Assembly: GCF_000143415.4 (NCBI RefSeq)
Contig: NW_003314442.1
Location: 1 to 64,000, forward strand
Reading direction: 5' to 3'
Length of the DNA: 64,000 bases
DNA from: Selaginella moellendorffii
Lineage: Eukaryota; Streptophyta; Lycopodiopsida; Selaginellales; Selaginellaceae
In this document: positions 12,001 through 25,797 of the stretch, piece after piece
Numbering within the stretch: position 1 is the first letter of the stretch
How the letters are laid out: every line of letters starts with the position of its first letter
The notes under the pieces: model-generated
Told to the model about the DNA's origin: nothing
The model's database searches: none
What the model saw: only the letters and a program-made list of their open reading frames with translations
Position numbers and translations under genes: made by a program

Positions 12001-15000
12001 CTTCAAGAAAAGATTCCGTTAGGATCTGTGTGTCAGAGAAAAGGAACGTTGTTTCTTTGTCGTCAACGCCAGCTTTCATAAGAACTCTTTTCAGGTCATC
12101 TCTCCATTCTGTGTTGCCATAGCCTTTTGCAATCTCAATCTGCAAGGAGAAGTTTTGTCGACATTGTAAATGAGTGTTAGAAGTTCTTTAAGAATCTCAA
12201 CCTGGAACAACTCAAAGTCCTCCATGAAAGTCGCCAGCTTTGTTAGACTCTGCCTCCCGCTGCCTCCAACCCCAAGCAGCAGCGCATTTCCAAGTGGCAG
12301 ACGGATGACTCTGCACACTCTTGAAATATGTTCTATAGCGTCGAGAAATAGAACCAGCTTCATTGGGGCGTTGCTAACATTATTGTACTCCTCCAAGTAA
12401 TTTTCCACAACAGATGGTAGTTTCACGAGGTCAGTGATCTAGCAATGGGAGAAAGTTAGCTTCCACGACGATTAAAAGACATAGTGTACCTCCTCGTAAA
12501 TTTTTGGTTCTGCACCGGGCACTAGGAAATCCCCAAACATCAGACGTTCTCGCCTTACAACTTCGTTCCATTCAAGGTCGAAGTGTTTACGGATAAGATT
12601 TGCAAGCAAATTGGAAAACCATGTCCGATCCTCGTCATTGATGAGGCGATCCTGCAAAGCGCGAGAGTTAGAAAATCTGTTGCAAACAACCAAACACCTA
12701 CCTGAAAAACACGCATGGCCTCATGAAGCCAGATAGTAATCATGGAGTTGAAGCTCTTGCTCTGATTCGGATCGGCGCGAAGAACACCTTGTATGGTCTT
12801 ACTAAGATCTCTCAGGTTGAAAGTGTAATGAGACTTCGAAGGAGTTGGCAACAATTCCTGGCGTATAGTGTTGTACACATCAATGCTGGCGAGAACAATC
12901 GGAGTTGCGGCTCTATGCACATCTTCTTGGAACTTTTGCGTAAAAGTCGCTCCCAAGATGGTGGAGAAAATCATCGCCAAGCTCTCGTCAGACATGTCGT
13001 TGAAGGACAGAAAGTTAAAATGCCGTAGAAACCTGAAAGTGACGGGATTCCGTCCTCCTCCCGGCGGCCCCATGCAGCCAACAAACTGTATCTCGATCAG
13101 AGTTCTAAAGGCGCAAGGTGGCTTCCTGTCATACCATCCCTTGTGATCCATCCACTGACGAAGTATCTCGATTGGAGGCTGCGCGAAGTACTTCTCTCTC
13201 TGTGGCATGTTGACATCATCCACGAAGATAATGTACTTCTTGTTGATGGGGGGACCGAAAACTCCCTTCCGCCTCTTCTCGGTCTTGGAGTCTATCAAAT
13301 CCTGTGTCTGGTTGGCACTTGTTCTTGCAGAAAAGTTGACGAAAATGGGGATGAAAGCAGCGTCCATGTGATTCAGTAACTGATCTTGCATGACCAGAGT
13401 CTTGCCCGTCCCGGTCTCTCCGACACACAAAACGTGCTTCCCGATCTTCAAGAGCGTACTGATTACAAACTTGGATCGAACCGAATCCACTGTCGGGACA
13501 ATGAGCTCCGAAAACGGCTTGTCTGGGTTACAGACATACTTCGGAATGGTCTGCATCCAATCCAACCACTCCATAGTCAGATGGTTGAAGTGATAAGAAA
13601 AGACGTCCATGTCGGCTGGAGGAGGCTTTTCTAACGCCAGCGGCCCAAGCAAAGCCCGTAGCTGGTTATCGAACTTCATTCGTCCGGTGTTATCGCACGT
13701 AACTCCAATGGACCAGACAATAGAGAAGATAAATAGAGGCTCGATAATCTGTGACACAAGCGTCAGCTTCGAGCCGGTAAAACACGCAGAATAGAAAAAC
13801 ACCAAACCTGTGGCAAGCGTTCCTTTTCCTCATCATTTAGATCCTGACCGATATCCTTGACATAGGGGGCCATCATGCTGTCCATAACATTGAACAGGCT
13901 CAACACAAGATTGTCTTCCGTCGTCAATACAGTCTGCTTGAGATTCTTCTTTGTGTACTTAATCGCGTGACAGGCAACCTCGTTGAACAAAAGAGTGAGC
14001 TTTTCACTGTGAGCTTTGATAGCCGGGGACAGTCGCTGGAGCCATGAGACTATAAGAGGGTCAAATCCCCTGGCAGTAGGCTCCATATAAATCATCCCGC
14101 ATCTGCTAACTGTGGCCGGTGAGGCCACCGCCAAGTCTTCCACCTCAAACATCATCGTCATAGTAGAAGTCAGTTGAATAATCTCTCCACTGACGAGACA
14201 CAGCTTCTTGTTGTCGTCAAGAACAGTGTTCTACGCAGCAGAAAACCCGGGGATAAGTAAAAATAAAAACGAGACAGAAACATACCATGTTTTCTATCCA
14301 GACTGCATCCACTGGACCGTCAAACATAAGCCATTTTTTATCTTGTGATGGTTCTTCTGCCAAAGCGCGCATGTAACATGCTAAAACGCCATCAGTCCAC
14401 TCGTGAGTGTTTTCGTCAAAATCACCATAAAGCTGACCCATTGTGATGGATTTGGGATTCAGACAGACTATTTGCACCTGCAAGTCACCATGGATATAAG
14501 TCATTAATAGCATACACGCTTATAAATACCTTCTTATATTTCACGGAGCCTTCTTTCTCAAGTGTTGTCATAGCCATGGAGAGAGAACGATAACACATAG
14601 TCTTGCCGGCTCCAGTTGGTCCCACCAACATCAGCCCGTGCCTCACTATGGTTGTTTCATAGAGTTGAATAACCTTCAGAGGTAGAAAAAAAAACATGAA
14701 GAAACAATGCGGCCCAACACCTTTACATATACCTTGTTTGTAAAGGCAGGGACTGGTTGAATATTCAGCTCCACGGATGCTCTTGCCAAAGCATCAAGAA
14801 GATCCACGTACGATATTTCCGGTGGCTCTACTCCCGGAAACAAATCCGTAATGATACCGGCAAACAGGGGCAGATCCTGGCTAAGAAACTTGGGAACATT
14901 GACATCACGTAGGCCGCAAAGAAGCAGTACGTCCTCGTCTTCATCGGGATAAGCTCGCTTCAGATTACCAGCAGCGACAATAACACTTTTCACTGCTCTC

Positions 15001-18000
15001 ATTCCGTAGTCATAGTGGTCCTGCCGCGATTCATATGTTAGGAGTGACAAACAAAAATGAAGAGTAAGGACACTAACCTGTGAAGATAATTGCTCAGAGC
15101 AAAGTTTGAACGTGGCAACCATCTTTCTGGCAAGATTTTTGGCGCGACGAAATCCAAACGAAAATAGACTGATTTCGCCAATCAGTTCGTAATTGGGAAC
15201 CATCATTGCGCAGGGCCTGAAAAGAGCCTTAAGATTGTCTGGTAGCTCCGAGCGTCCGGCGTATCTGATCAACAATGTCTTTCGGATCAATGCGAAAGAA
15301 GTGTAGCTGTCAGTTACTTACCCGGGGTTCATAGTGATGTAAACAGAACATGATGGATCGAGCGAAATCTCCGTATCTTCGAAAATAAAACGCTTTAACT
15401 TTTGTTGGATAGCCAGTTGAATAGTTAAAATCTGCTGAGCAACCACGGAGAGCACTTCCAAATCAATCCGATTGAATTCATCAAAACATGCCCATGCTCC
15501 ACTGCTAGCAAGTCCTTTGAAAAACTTTCCCATAGCCAGGTAGTCAAGACCATCCGAGCAGTTGAAAACTACACACTGCTTTGCTAGCGCCTGCAGAATT
15601 TGTTCGTTACAAGATCACGCATGCATGTTGCGAAGCGTTTTTACCTTCGCAAGATCTTTTGTCGTCTCAGTCTTTCCAGTTCCGGCAGGACCAGCAGGAG
15701 CTCCACCCAGATTCAAATGCAAAGCTCCCATAAGGGTCATGTAACACCTATCTGTTAGAGGCGTTATAACAAGCCGTGGAGTGTTTCCCAGATATTCATA
15801 GCCATATGGAAGCGATGCTTGGACCATCTTCACATAAACTCCCTCATTTTCCCAGTAATAACGGAGCTGGCTCACCCATTCAAAATCTGTCACTGCTTTC
15901 ACCTGCAGGTCGTGAAACTTACTTAGAAACCGAAGACTGATAAAAAAAAAAGCCACTTACGTTCTCGTCAATGAGCTTTTGAGTGACATCACGAGCATGA
16001 ACATCAATGACAATAAGAGCCCCGAGGGTCAATCGGGCAAGTGCTGACAGAGGTTTTCGCACAAGATCCGTTAAAGCCATCAATTGCTCAACCTGTATAA
16101 GAACTGGAACACCATGTTAAACAACGGCCTCGCCAAAACATAAACTCTAACCTGTATATTCGTGAAATAATCTTGTAAATTATTTTCGTTGATAGCATTT
16201 TCCACTTGTTGCGTCCAATAGAATGAGCTTCCACAGAGAACTACTTGGCCGGGCCATACTTGAACCCAGTCAGTTCTTGCAGTTGTTTTATACGCAGCAA
16301 GCGAAAGACGGATCTATAGGGCAATCAATAAAAAATGCATCAAAGCGCGCGCACGCGCGCCAACGCACCTGAGCATGTATACTTTCTTTCATCCTCTTCT
16401 CCACTTCAGAAAGCCATACCTCTACATTTCCAAGAGGATGCATCGTGGTTGCAAACGGAACCTGCAGAAAACTATATGAGAACGAACTAAAAGTTAAATG
16501 ATCATGGTTAACCTTTTCCCCTTCGCCGGAGTTCATGGCTGTTATTTCCATGTCCTTCTTAAAGTCAAGCTCCGCAATGGCTTCGAAACATTTGCGCAAA
16601 TGCGGCTGAACAGCCAAAGGATTCTTTGCCTGTGATAGTATTTGGAGGAGCTCATCATTGGAAAGAAAAAAGAATCGACTAAATGCTAAACGCTTTGTCT
16701 CCAAATAATCAGCAAGGCCCTTTTGGACGAGATCAATCAACTGCGTGCAAAGAATGTGTTAGAAGCATTACAAGACGGACTCCACGTACCTTGTTAGAAT
16801 CCTTAAATTGTTCACACAGCTTCTTGCTCGTGCACATTGTAAGCATGTGAGGCGTTTGTTTCGCTTGAGCAAGAGCTTTTCGCCAGATTGTGTTGACAGT
16901 GTTGAATCTCTTACTCTCAATAGGAAGCTGTGTCTGAATGTCCGGACTGCTGAAAATAGGTTCCAAGTACATCCATTGTCTTTGCAGTGCAAACCATTCG
17001 TCGAGAAGGTCAGACATGAGTACAAGCTGAGCTTCCCACTTTGCAATTTTCTCTTCAAATGGTTTCTTGAAAGGAGAAAAGCTCATGGACTGGCTCATGG
17101 CAATATGGTCGTCAAGTTGCTGCAATATCGACTCGTCAACTTTGACAATGTACGTGCCAGTTTCTTTATACTCCATGACCTGTAAGAAACAATTTCCATC
17201 AGACACACATTGTAAGGTTTTAGAATTGTACGAACCTGCAAGTATGCCTCCTTCCAATCTTCTTCCATCTTTTCCAAAGCAACCTCGATTCCGTATTCTT
17301 TGCTAGCAACATCTGCAACTTGCTGTATAACCTCCAGATGATCAAGGAGGCCCATGGCAATGCCTTTCTTCAGATTGAAATCCGGTTTCATATGCAAATC
17401 CATCTTAAGCTCTGCGGAAAGTTGATCCCAATGACGGTCTCTCATTCCGGGAGTGCGGAGTGCTTGTATCAAAGGAACATAGGGTCTGAATTCCCCAACC
17501 TGAACAAAAATGTCAACCATGAAAACAATCTTTCTCTACCGGAGCAAACGGTATTACCTGACCACGAATCTCCTCACAGTTCGATGCACATTTGGGAAGT
17601 TCCTTCTGAGTAAAAACACGGTTGGTTTTGAACAGGCCTTTCCACCAGCCGGTGACACTTCTTTCAACATGATCAGAATCGAGTGTTGTGAACTCATCAT
17701 TCATCCAGCTTTGGTAGCTTCGTTTCCAATCATCAGCTGAAGTCCAAAGGTAGTGGAATGGTTCAAATGCCTCCACCGTTTTTCTCACACGGCTGTAATC
17801 AGTTGTCGGTACCCCAAACAAAAGCTCTCTGGAATTAAAGAGGCGTGACAGCTCCTCAGCTTTTTTGAGTTGTGCATGAATCTTACGAGCTTCAGCCGAA
17901 ACATTATCTGTCTGCACAGAAACAGTTTAGAAAATAGCATTTTCAAAAAACCATACGTGTACCTCTGCAAGATCTTCATACTGCTTAAACCCTCCAACAA

Positions 18001-21000
18001 CTGATTCCAAGGTATCCATGGTGCCAAGAAAAGCAATTTGCTGCTCTTCCATCTCTCGCTGGTAGCGTTCCATATCGGTTGCTAACGTTTTCTCAGTTTT
18101 CTCTATCTGTTTCTCGAGCCTTGATGGCCACCCCTGGCACGTCCACCTCAAGGCAAAATCGCTGTCGGAAAGGTTGTAGCTCAGCTCATCAAGTGCATTG
18201 TAATACACCTAGAAAGTATAACACGTGAATACATAACGCTTCTGTAGAGCATTACCTCGGTTTGATCAATTTCTCCTTTGAGCTCCGTAATCTTCATGGG
18301 GAGTGTGGCTATAAATTCACGCTGAGAAGCGACTTCTTCTGGTGTCTTAGTCTTGATTCTTAGCTGTTTTTCCTTTTCCTCAAACTTTCCGGAAACAGTT
18401 TGAGCCATTTGCCTTGGCGTTCCAGTTATCAAACCAAACACTGTAATCATTTGATCAGCTTCCTTTGCACAGTTAAAACCTCATACAAACCTAGCTCAGT
18501 TAGTTGGGACTTCTTTGTTACAAGAACAGTGCGCACTTTCTTGCATGAAATTGTAAATGGACCGAAGGCAATATTCGATGGTATCCTGCAAAATCAAATA
18601 GTCTATTAAGTATTGAAAACTAAGCTGCTTCACCTGGTTTCTAACTCCTCCTGGTCCACCCTATGAGTTCGAGCTTCCACGAGCAGATCTTTTAGTAGAG
18701 GCTTCCTTCCTTCGAGCTCCGTTTTATACTTTGGTATCTCCAGCTGAAGTAACGGTTCGTGAACTCTGTACTTGTCAAGATATGTTTTTGCCATATTGAT
18801 CGCCTTTTGCACAGCAGTCTGCAACGAACCTATTTAAATGTCTCAGTGTTCTACTTCCGTAGTTTAACACGCACAAGATCAACGTAGAACATACCTCTAC
18901 TCTCGATCTTAGCTTTTGAACCTTCGGTTCGAGTAGATTCACAGCACTTATTGACGGTATTTTGCTCCAGAAGAGCTTTTCCATGATGGCTGGCTCCACT
19001 GTGGGAATAGCTTGCAGTGATAGAACCGCAGCATCGAAAGCTCGACATATAACATCCTCAAATCTTTTTAAAGCTATATTATAATCAAACTTTCCTCCTT
19101 CTACATTGAGAAGCTCAAGGGTGAAGAGAGGAGGCTTTTTGATCACCTGAAAAAAAAAAAGCCAAGAGCGATGTAAGCGTGATACAAACAGAAAATCCAA
19201 GTGCTGTACCCCGAAGTCGTCTGCTGGCCAGACAGTTGAAACTGTGTCTGGATTTAGTATCTCTACAATAGGATTGCCGCAAAACCTTTCTACGAACTGG
19301 CAATAAGTCGCCAGTGCACCCTCTACGAGAAATCGCACTGAATCTTCCATCATGTACTGAACCATATGAAGGAATCGCTTCATTTTACTGCACTGATAAG
19401 CATCCATGCTGTGCTCACGGATATTGAACCAGCCTTTACCAACGTCTTTAAAAGCGCTACGCACTATATTTTTTAGCAATGTAGTCCAGCTGGAGCACAA
19501 AAATGCAAGCTTAGCAATAAAACACAGAATACCGTGATTTACCTGTCCCGCAAGTGCACCGAAGTTTGCTCGATCATCTGTGATTGCATCTGATCAAACT
19601 CGTCGAGTCGCAGACTCTTGTTGTAGTGAGTATTTAGCAAGGACATGTTGAGCACCTTCCTGCATTCCGCTCGAACTTTGACAGTGGCGATAATTACCTC
19701 TGTCTTCGTGAGACAGGAACAGAAATGGAACTCACTGGACCTTTCTTCAAAGTTATACTCTGGAACTCTAATACAACCAAACCTGAAGGTCACGGACAGT
19801 GCTCATTGTTTAGTCATAAAGCTAAAAAAAGATAAAGCAAGCACTTACTGTGGAACAGGTGGCATCACCTTCTTCGGAAACTGCATGTCCAGTGGAAGAA
19901 TAAACTCTTTGCAAGAGGTCGGGCGTTTCCGAAGGCTCTCGTCAAAGACAATGTTGTTCATTGCATGTGCATAGTCCAGGTTAATTTCTCCTATTCTGGA
20001 AGCAGCGTCGAGGTTCCTCTCCCTTAAATCTTTACTGTTGAATGCCAGGTTACGTATCCGGCTCTCCTGATCATCTCTAAGGTGAGGTATGTCGTCAACG
20101 GGCATATTGTTGACGAACAAGTTGTATTTCTGCATAGAAAGCGGAAATGATCAGAACTCCTGGAAACGACACAGGACATCTTACAATGAGAGCTTCGACA
20201 TCCTCCCGAAGTTTAACTGCTGCAACAACACGTTTTGTAAACAGAAAAGGATCTTCGGCTTTGAAGTGAACCAGCATCCTGCATTTGTAGATCGCTGGTG
20301 GTAAGTTGTCAAAGCAGCTATGACGCGGTAAAGCTAAAAAGGATCAGTACATTGCCTTGGCAACCACAACGTCTGTCCAGTATCCTCCCACTGGACAAGG
20401 TAAGTGTCATTCTCTTCGATGAAGTCAATAGCCAAGCAGTGTTTCCAAACACACCGCCCTTCGTAGTTAACGTACGCAGCTTGCGCAGAAACAACTGAGA
20501 CTTTGTCGATCCTACACAATACTGGATTATTCGCAGACAGCTCTATTTATATCGTGAAAGGCTCACCAGTTGGAAGGAAGTCGAGTCTCAAAGTCCGTGT
20601 TGTCGAACCAATGCAAGGGCAGCCTACCCGTCTCACTCCCCAGATCAAGATTCTCGAGACCTTCGGCGGCCAGCAGCACTCCAGCATCTTGGAGAGCATA
20701 GAGCCGCTTCTTTCTGGAGAGAAAGAATCAGCTCACAAAGTCGTTTCTAAGCTCTCTTTCGAACCTCTCCACTTGAACTTTGCGAGGGATCTCCCCGACT
20801 TTGGTGACATAAGGGACCATGACCTTGGGATCCAAAACGCTCTCATCCTCCAGAAAGGCCTGCGTTTACCACCAGCGCATTTCCGATCGATTTCCAGGCT
20901 GACGTGAAACGAAGAGCCTTACCGTAGAGGCCAGCCGCTTCTTCCCCTTGTCATCGTCTTCAGCCGCGGAGCTACTGGATTTAGCAGCTGCGAGAGACGC

Positions 21001-21078
21001 AAGAATGTGACCTACAGGCGGTGAATGGCGCCGATGGATCAGTGGCATACCTTTGGGACGAGGCTGGGGCGTCCTCAT
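6013..21078 (-). CDS. axonemal inner-arm dynein heavy chain (DNAH3/7/12-like)
   Basis: Microtubule motor of sperm flagella. Dozens of short-intron exons stay open from ATG 21078 to the TAG at 6013-6015, giving roughly 4,000 residues, a full-length heavy chain. Order on the minus strand: N-terminal tail and linker (about 21.0-16.3 kb); AAA1 P-loop [11 protein letters not shown] (about 15665-15692) with CFDEFNRI and ITMNPGYAGR sensor-like blocks; AAA2 GPTGAGKT (14599-14622); AAA3 GETGTGKT (13398-13421); AAA4 GVGGSGRQS (about 12247-12273); stalk coiled coils (about 11.9-10.1 kb) flanking a microtubule-binding tip around [13 protein letters not shown]5/6; and a C-terminal domain ending ..[20 protein letters not shown]. 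The tail and C-terminus resemble single-headed inner-arm chains, not outer-arm or cytoplasmic ones; that subgroup call is judgement from memory. No frameshift or stop was found in the exons I joined. Confidence 0.92.
16344..16362. repeat. alternating purine-pyrimidine (CG)n-rich tract in dynein intron
   Basis: A short GCGCGCGCACGCGCGC-type tract lies in or at the edge of a dynein intron. Alternating purine-pyrimidine sequence of this kind can adopt Z-DNA in principle. No function is claimed. Confidence 0.5.
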
Positions 21079-21266
21079 CGCTCCGCGCTGCGAGAAATCT
21101 GTGCTGCGGTGTGCTAGCTAGGCTTTAGGGCAAGCCAACTGAATGAGAGTTCTCGGGGCGCCAAATTTCACTGCCAGTGCCATGTCACGCGCAATCTTCG
21201 CCGTCGGAATCTTCAGCCGGCACAGAGGGATGAGGGTTTCTTCCCCTCTTCTCGGTTGAGAGTTTG

Positions 21267-22180
21267 ATGGGCTGGGCTCTCCTCGCCCGGATCGTCGTCA
21301 AGCGCGCCACCGCCAGCAGCAACACTAGCAGCGGCAGCAGCAATGGCGCCTATCAGCTCATCCGGCGCTGCTCCAGCGCCGCCCTCGTCGCCACCACACA
21401 CAAGCTGCCGCCGCCGCCGCCGCCACTTCCCAGCGATGAGCTCGCGGCCCGGGAGGCCAGGAGCGACAAGATCATCGTCAGCGGCTACGACGCGTGGTGG
21501 CGCGAGTGGCAGGAGCAGCGCCCCCACTTCCCGAGCCTGGGGGTGCCCGACATTCTGGCGTCGGACGACACGGTGGTGATGGACGCCAACATCGGCGCCA
21601 TCTTCTCGCGGATGCGGCTGGACAAGGCGTCGCCCGACCGGCAGGTGTTCCTGGGCATGCTCCGCGCGCTGGAGGACCGCGGGCGGCTCAACGCGCCCCC
21701 GAAGCTCATTCACAGGTACGCCATCGCGTGCAACCGGATGCACAAGGTCTGTGTCCCGGGCGCGTTTCTGGACGAGGGGGACCGGAACAGCATCGGGCAT
21801 TTGGCGGAGGAGGTGATGCAGTGGATCGTGGAGGCGCGGTATCAGTTGCCCAGGGATCCCGCGAAATCGATAGACTTCCTCGTCACCCTGCTCCAGTGCG
21901 CGTTTCTCTACAAGTCGACCATCTTCCTCACCAACAACAAGGACTACTACTTCGTGCTCAAGGCGGCCAAGGTCTTGCAAGAGAGCATGCACGCCAGCTA
22001 TCCCGAGTACGCCGACAGGATCGATCTGGGCAGCATCCGGATCGTCTTCGTGCAGGAGCAGCTCAAGTTGAACGTGCACCAAGTTGTGCGTGTCTGAGAA
22101 AAAAACGTTTTTTTTTTCTTTTCGGGAACAGCATTTTTTCTCCTCAACAGGCTTTCTGTATTGTACATCCTTCCGAATGA
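21267..22180 (+). CDS. organelle-targeted protein of unknown function
   Basis: One long exon from ATG 21267 with an optional last exon. The first ~50 residues are Ser/Ala/Arg-rich and basic (MGWALLARIVVKRATASS.., LIRRCSSAAL), typical of a mitochondrial or plastid presequence, followed by a proline run. The mature part contains DDTVVMDANIGAIF, then LLQCAFLYKSTIFLTNNKDY. These Asp-containing strands vaguely recall PIN-like nuclease folds, but this is a weak resemblance and no catalytic set can be assigned. The exon can end in frame at 22097, but the sequence after 22085 looks like a T-rich intron with a cag acceptor at 22150, giving the alternative end ..AFCIVHPSE at 22180. It is divergent from dynein, with 188 bp between the two ATGs, so the promoters probably share this space. 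Confidence 0.65.
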
Positions 22181-22229
22181 GTTTCTCAAGGTCCTTTCTA
22201 CATCTCGACATCGACTACTTACAGATAAG

Positions 22230-25200
22230 CTAAACGGCTGCCACCTTGCTCTTGTTCTTGTTGAGGAGCCGCTCCAGTGCAGCCGCATCTGAGACTGGAG
22301 CATAGCACTTGAAATCCTGGCAAACAAAGGCCACTGCTTTGCTCTTGGGGGCTTTTCCCTGTGCCATGGCCAGGAGCATCGGATTCTTGGCTTGCCAAAA
22401 CTCTACGTCGCTAGGCAGCTCCGGATCTATCTGGATAATCTGGCATCGCGGGACAAAACAAATATCGTCACAAAGCCAAGTGAAAGATGGCAATCTTACG
22501 GTCGAATCCGGGTCGAAGAAGAGATGACTTGTCGTCACCAATGCATCAAACTCGCCTGACGTTTTGGCGCCTGCCACCAAAATCTGTCGCTTGGAAGGAA
22601 CGGCCAGCACATCGTAGGCACAGCACATCAGGGGCACTGCCATAGCCAATTCTTTCACCTTGCCTTCGAAAACAGCCTGTGTGCGAGAAGCGAGCAATGA
22701 AGAAAAGAAACTACGAAATGCTGCAAAACGTACCAAAAGATGCTGAGCCCTCTCAAGAAACAATTTTCCCTCCTCGCCGTGACAGATAGAAGCGAGACGC
22801 AACAAGTTGATGGCCGCTACTGAATTACCTGAAGGCTCGGCACCATCGTAGTCCTCCTTCATGCGGAACAAAATGGAGGAATCGCCTTCTGCAGTGCTGA
22901 AATAACCCCCACCTTCTTTATCCAAGAACAGATGGTCCTGCATTGCAAGCGACGCTCAAGTTACCAAGTGCAGGAAAGACGACATAATACCTGCACTTCT
23001 TGAAGCTCAAAGACCCAGGCAAGCCACTTCGTGTCTCCACTGGCCTCGTACAAGTCTAAAAGTCCAGCAATTAAAAACGCATAATCGTCCAAGAATCCGG
23101 GAGCCTGGGATGGAGACTTCCGGTAGCTACGCTGAAGTCGCTTCGCACTTGCATTGTAGATCTTATCTTTCACGAATTTTGCAATACGTTCAGCAACTAT
23201 CAAGTAGTCCTTCGGCTGCAATGACGGAAGGTTACTCCTAGAACTGAAATGAAAGAGAGGATGATCACTTACGTCGCATCCCATATCTGGAAAGTAATGC
23301 TTCAATCCTTCGGGTTCAGCCCTCAAGAATCTGGAAGCACGAGAGTAAGCTGAAATCGCTAGGCCATTCCAAGCAACAATAACCTGCATAGAAGTTTACA
23401 ACGTTCGAAAAGTAGAAACAAATGGTCCGTTACCTTGTCATCCAGATGTGGACGAGGCCTTTTGGATCTATGGGCGTGGAGCAACTCTCGGCATTGCCCA
23501 AGGAGGTCAGCAGTTTCTTCAACAGTTTTTCCAAACTTTGCCACGGTATCAGCTAAGCTCTGCCGCTCTATGAGCACATTTTTGCCCAGGAACTCATTGT
23601 GAGGATCGCTCATTCGTGACAGGTTGCAGTTTCCTTGCTCTCTCACGTAGTAATGAGCCGCGAAAATCTGAGCGCGATCCTTCCCAAGAACGTCTTCGAT
23701 CTGTGAGTCATTTGTTAGCTATCCTTACGTCAAACTGCAAGATTTCTTACTTCTTTGGCAGTCCAGACGTAGAATGCGCCTTCTTTCTTCTTTGAGGATC
23801 CGCTTGGTTCTAGACTGTCCGCATCTTCAGCAGAAAATATGCCACCCTCAGGGTGTGTCATGTCCCGGTTCAAGTAGTCTAAAATATCTCTTGCAACGCA
23901 GGCATGCATCGTATCTCTCGTGACGAGGTAAACGTCAAGGTAGGCATTTGCAAGCTGAGCCTGGTCATAGAGCATCTTTTCGAAATGTGGGACTGTCATA
24001 ACCAAGCAACCCGATATCGCTTCGATGAAGAAAACAAAATGATTTGATGCTTACCATGCCAGTAATCATCAACGCTATATCTGTGGAATCCTCCTCCAAC
24101 ATGATCGTGCATTCCTCCCCGCGCCATGCATTGAAGATTAAAACTTGCCATTTCCAAAGCCTTTTTGGAGAGGCTTGCTTTGCCAGCTTGATCCAGACGC
24201 TTATAATACCGAAGCATCAAGTTCAGCTCCACCGGCCTGGGAAACTTTGGTGCACTACCAAACCCGCCGAGCTTGGCATCAAAACCTTTCATGAGCTGCA
24301 AACGCAGATCCGAGAGACGTTAATAATGATAGCAAAGAACATAAGCTCAAACCTCAAACTACCTGACTAGCACAGAGCTGGACAGCTTGCTCCGCCACAC
24401 CACCTGAAACTTGAAGAGACGTTGCACACGCGGCCATTGCCTCTGCAAGCTGCTGAATGACATTGTCCCCAGCGTTTCGAAGCACGGCTTTCCTCGAGTC
24501 CCAGTTCTCCTTCACTCGCCTGCAGCAGCAAGATTCCAGCTTCAAAATGTGTAAGTGCTAGCTAGCTAGAGACCAGCTACCTTAAAACTGTCTTAAACCC
24601 TGGACGACCGTAATTATCCTCGGGAGGGAAGTACGTTCCTCCCACGATGGGCTTGAGCTCCGGCGTAAGAAAGACGCTCATAGGCCAGCCTCCTCCACCT
24701 TGTGAAGCTTGGACGAATGTCATGTAGATCTGCATGAAAGCATTCACAAGGTATACGGGCATGAAGACGAAAAAAAACCTTATCAACGTCGGGCCTCTCT
24801 TCCCGGTCGACTTTGATGCTCACAAACCAGTCATTGAGCAATTTGGCGACCTCTTCGCTCTCGAACGATTCCACTTCCATTACATGACACCTACAAAAGA
24901 AGTTCTCAGTCAGTTCTCTTATGCCGGAGAAAGAAAGGAGAAAAACACTCGAGCGCAGTACCAGTGACAAGTGCTGTATCCGACTGCAAGCCCTTTTTGT
25001 TAGGAAGCAGAAGACACACGCAGTAGCATACCTGATAGGAAAATCGGCTTGTCTTCTGCCTTGGCCTTGGCAAACGCTTCTTCTCCCCATGGATACCAAT
25101 CCACCTACATGCACACAAGACTAGATCATCATAAAAACGAAAACAAGAACAGAAGAGAAAACAAAATTGGAGGGAGCGAGCTATACTGGATTGTGTGCAT

Positions 25201-25459
25201 GCTGGAGAAGATACGGGCTGTTTTCATGGAGGAGGCGATTGGAATGCTTGTGCTTGTCTCCCGAGCCAGCCGCAGTGGCACTGCTAGCGCTGTGCTTATC
25301 GGCCATAGCATCTGGCCCTGCAGCTCTGGCGACCGTGCGCGCAAAGGCAAACGCGGGAGGCTTCCTCTTTTTCGCCTGCAAAGAGGACCGAGCAGGGGCA
25401 GCAGGCCTGAAGAAGGAGGCGGCGGCGGCGGCCAGGGGCAGGTGTCGCAACCGGAACAT
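22230..25459 (-). CDS. SPATA20/YyaL-like thioredoxin-fold protein (DUF255)
   Basis: Member of the conserved spermatogenesis-associated protein 20 / YyaL family: an N-terminal thioredoxin-like domain joined to a six-hairpin glycosidase-like barrel. The joined exons give the hallmark [31 protein letters not shown], the STCHWCHVME redox-type motif (split over two introns near 24.9-25.0 kb), [25 protein letters not shown] and [15 protein letters not shown]. The barrel follows with [23 protein letters not shown] and [17 protein letters not shown] chose ATG 25459 because it adds a basic, Ala/Arg-rich leader typical of organelle import; an internal Met (MADKHSA..) would give a cytosolic form. The exact biochemical role of the family is unsettled. 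It ends at 22230, convergent with the unknown gene at 21267 (49 bp apart). Confidence 0.9.
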
Positions 25460-25797
25460 GCCGCATAAATACCAGCTGCTACCAAACAGGAAACAAAAAA
25501 TGTCGGGTGCCACTCACCTGGATCCAACTGCCAGTCGACTATCCCTCGCTCGCGCACGCACGAACCCTAATAGAAGACGAGTTTCTTAGCTCATCGTTTC
25601 TTCTAAATCTTTACAGGCGAGCCTGTAGTTGGATGGATTGCCACCAACACCTTCCACCTTCATCCACAGCTCTGGCGGTGAACAAAAGAAAAAAATGTGT
25701 CGTTTCTTTCATCACACTTAGAACTTACAGCTTCTATAGTTTTTTCTTCCGAGGATAAACGTCTAGACAATGAATGGGGTATATTGATGACTAGAAT

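Noticed and set aside
21213-22211. 332-codon minus-strand open frame
   Set aside because: Antisense to the plus-strand gene with a clear targeting peptide; starts and ends without splice or domain support.
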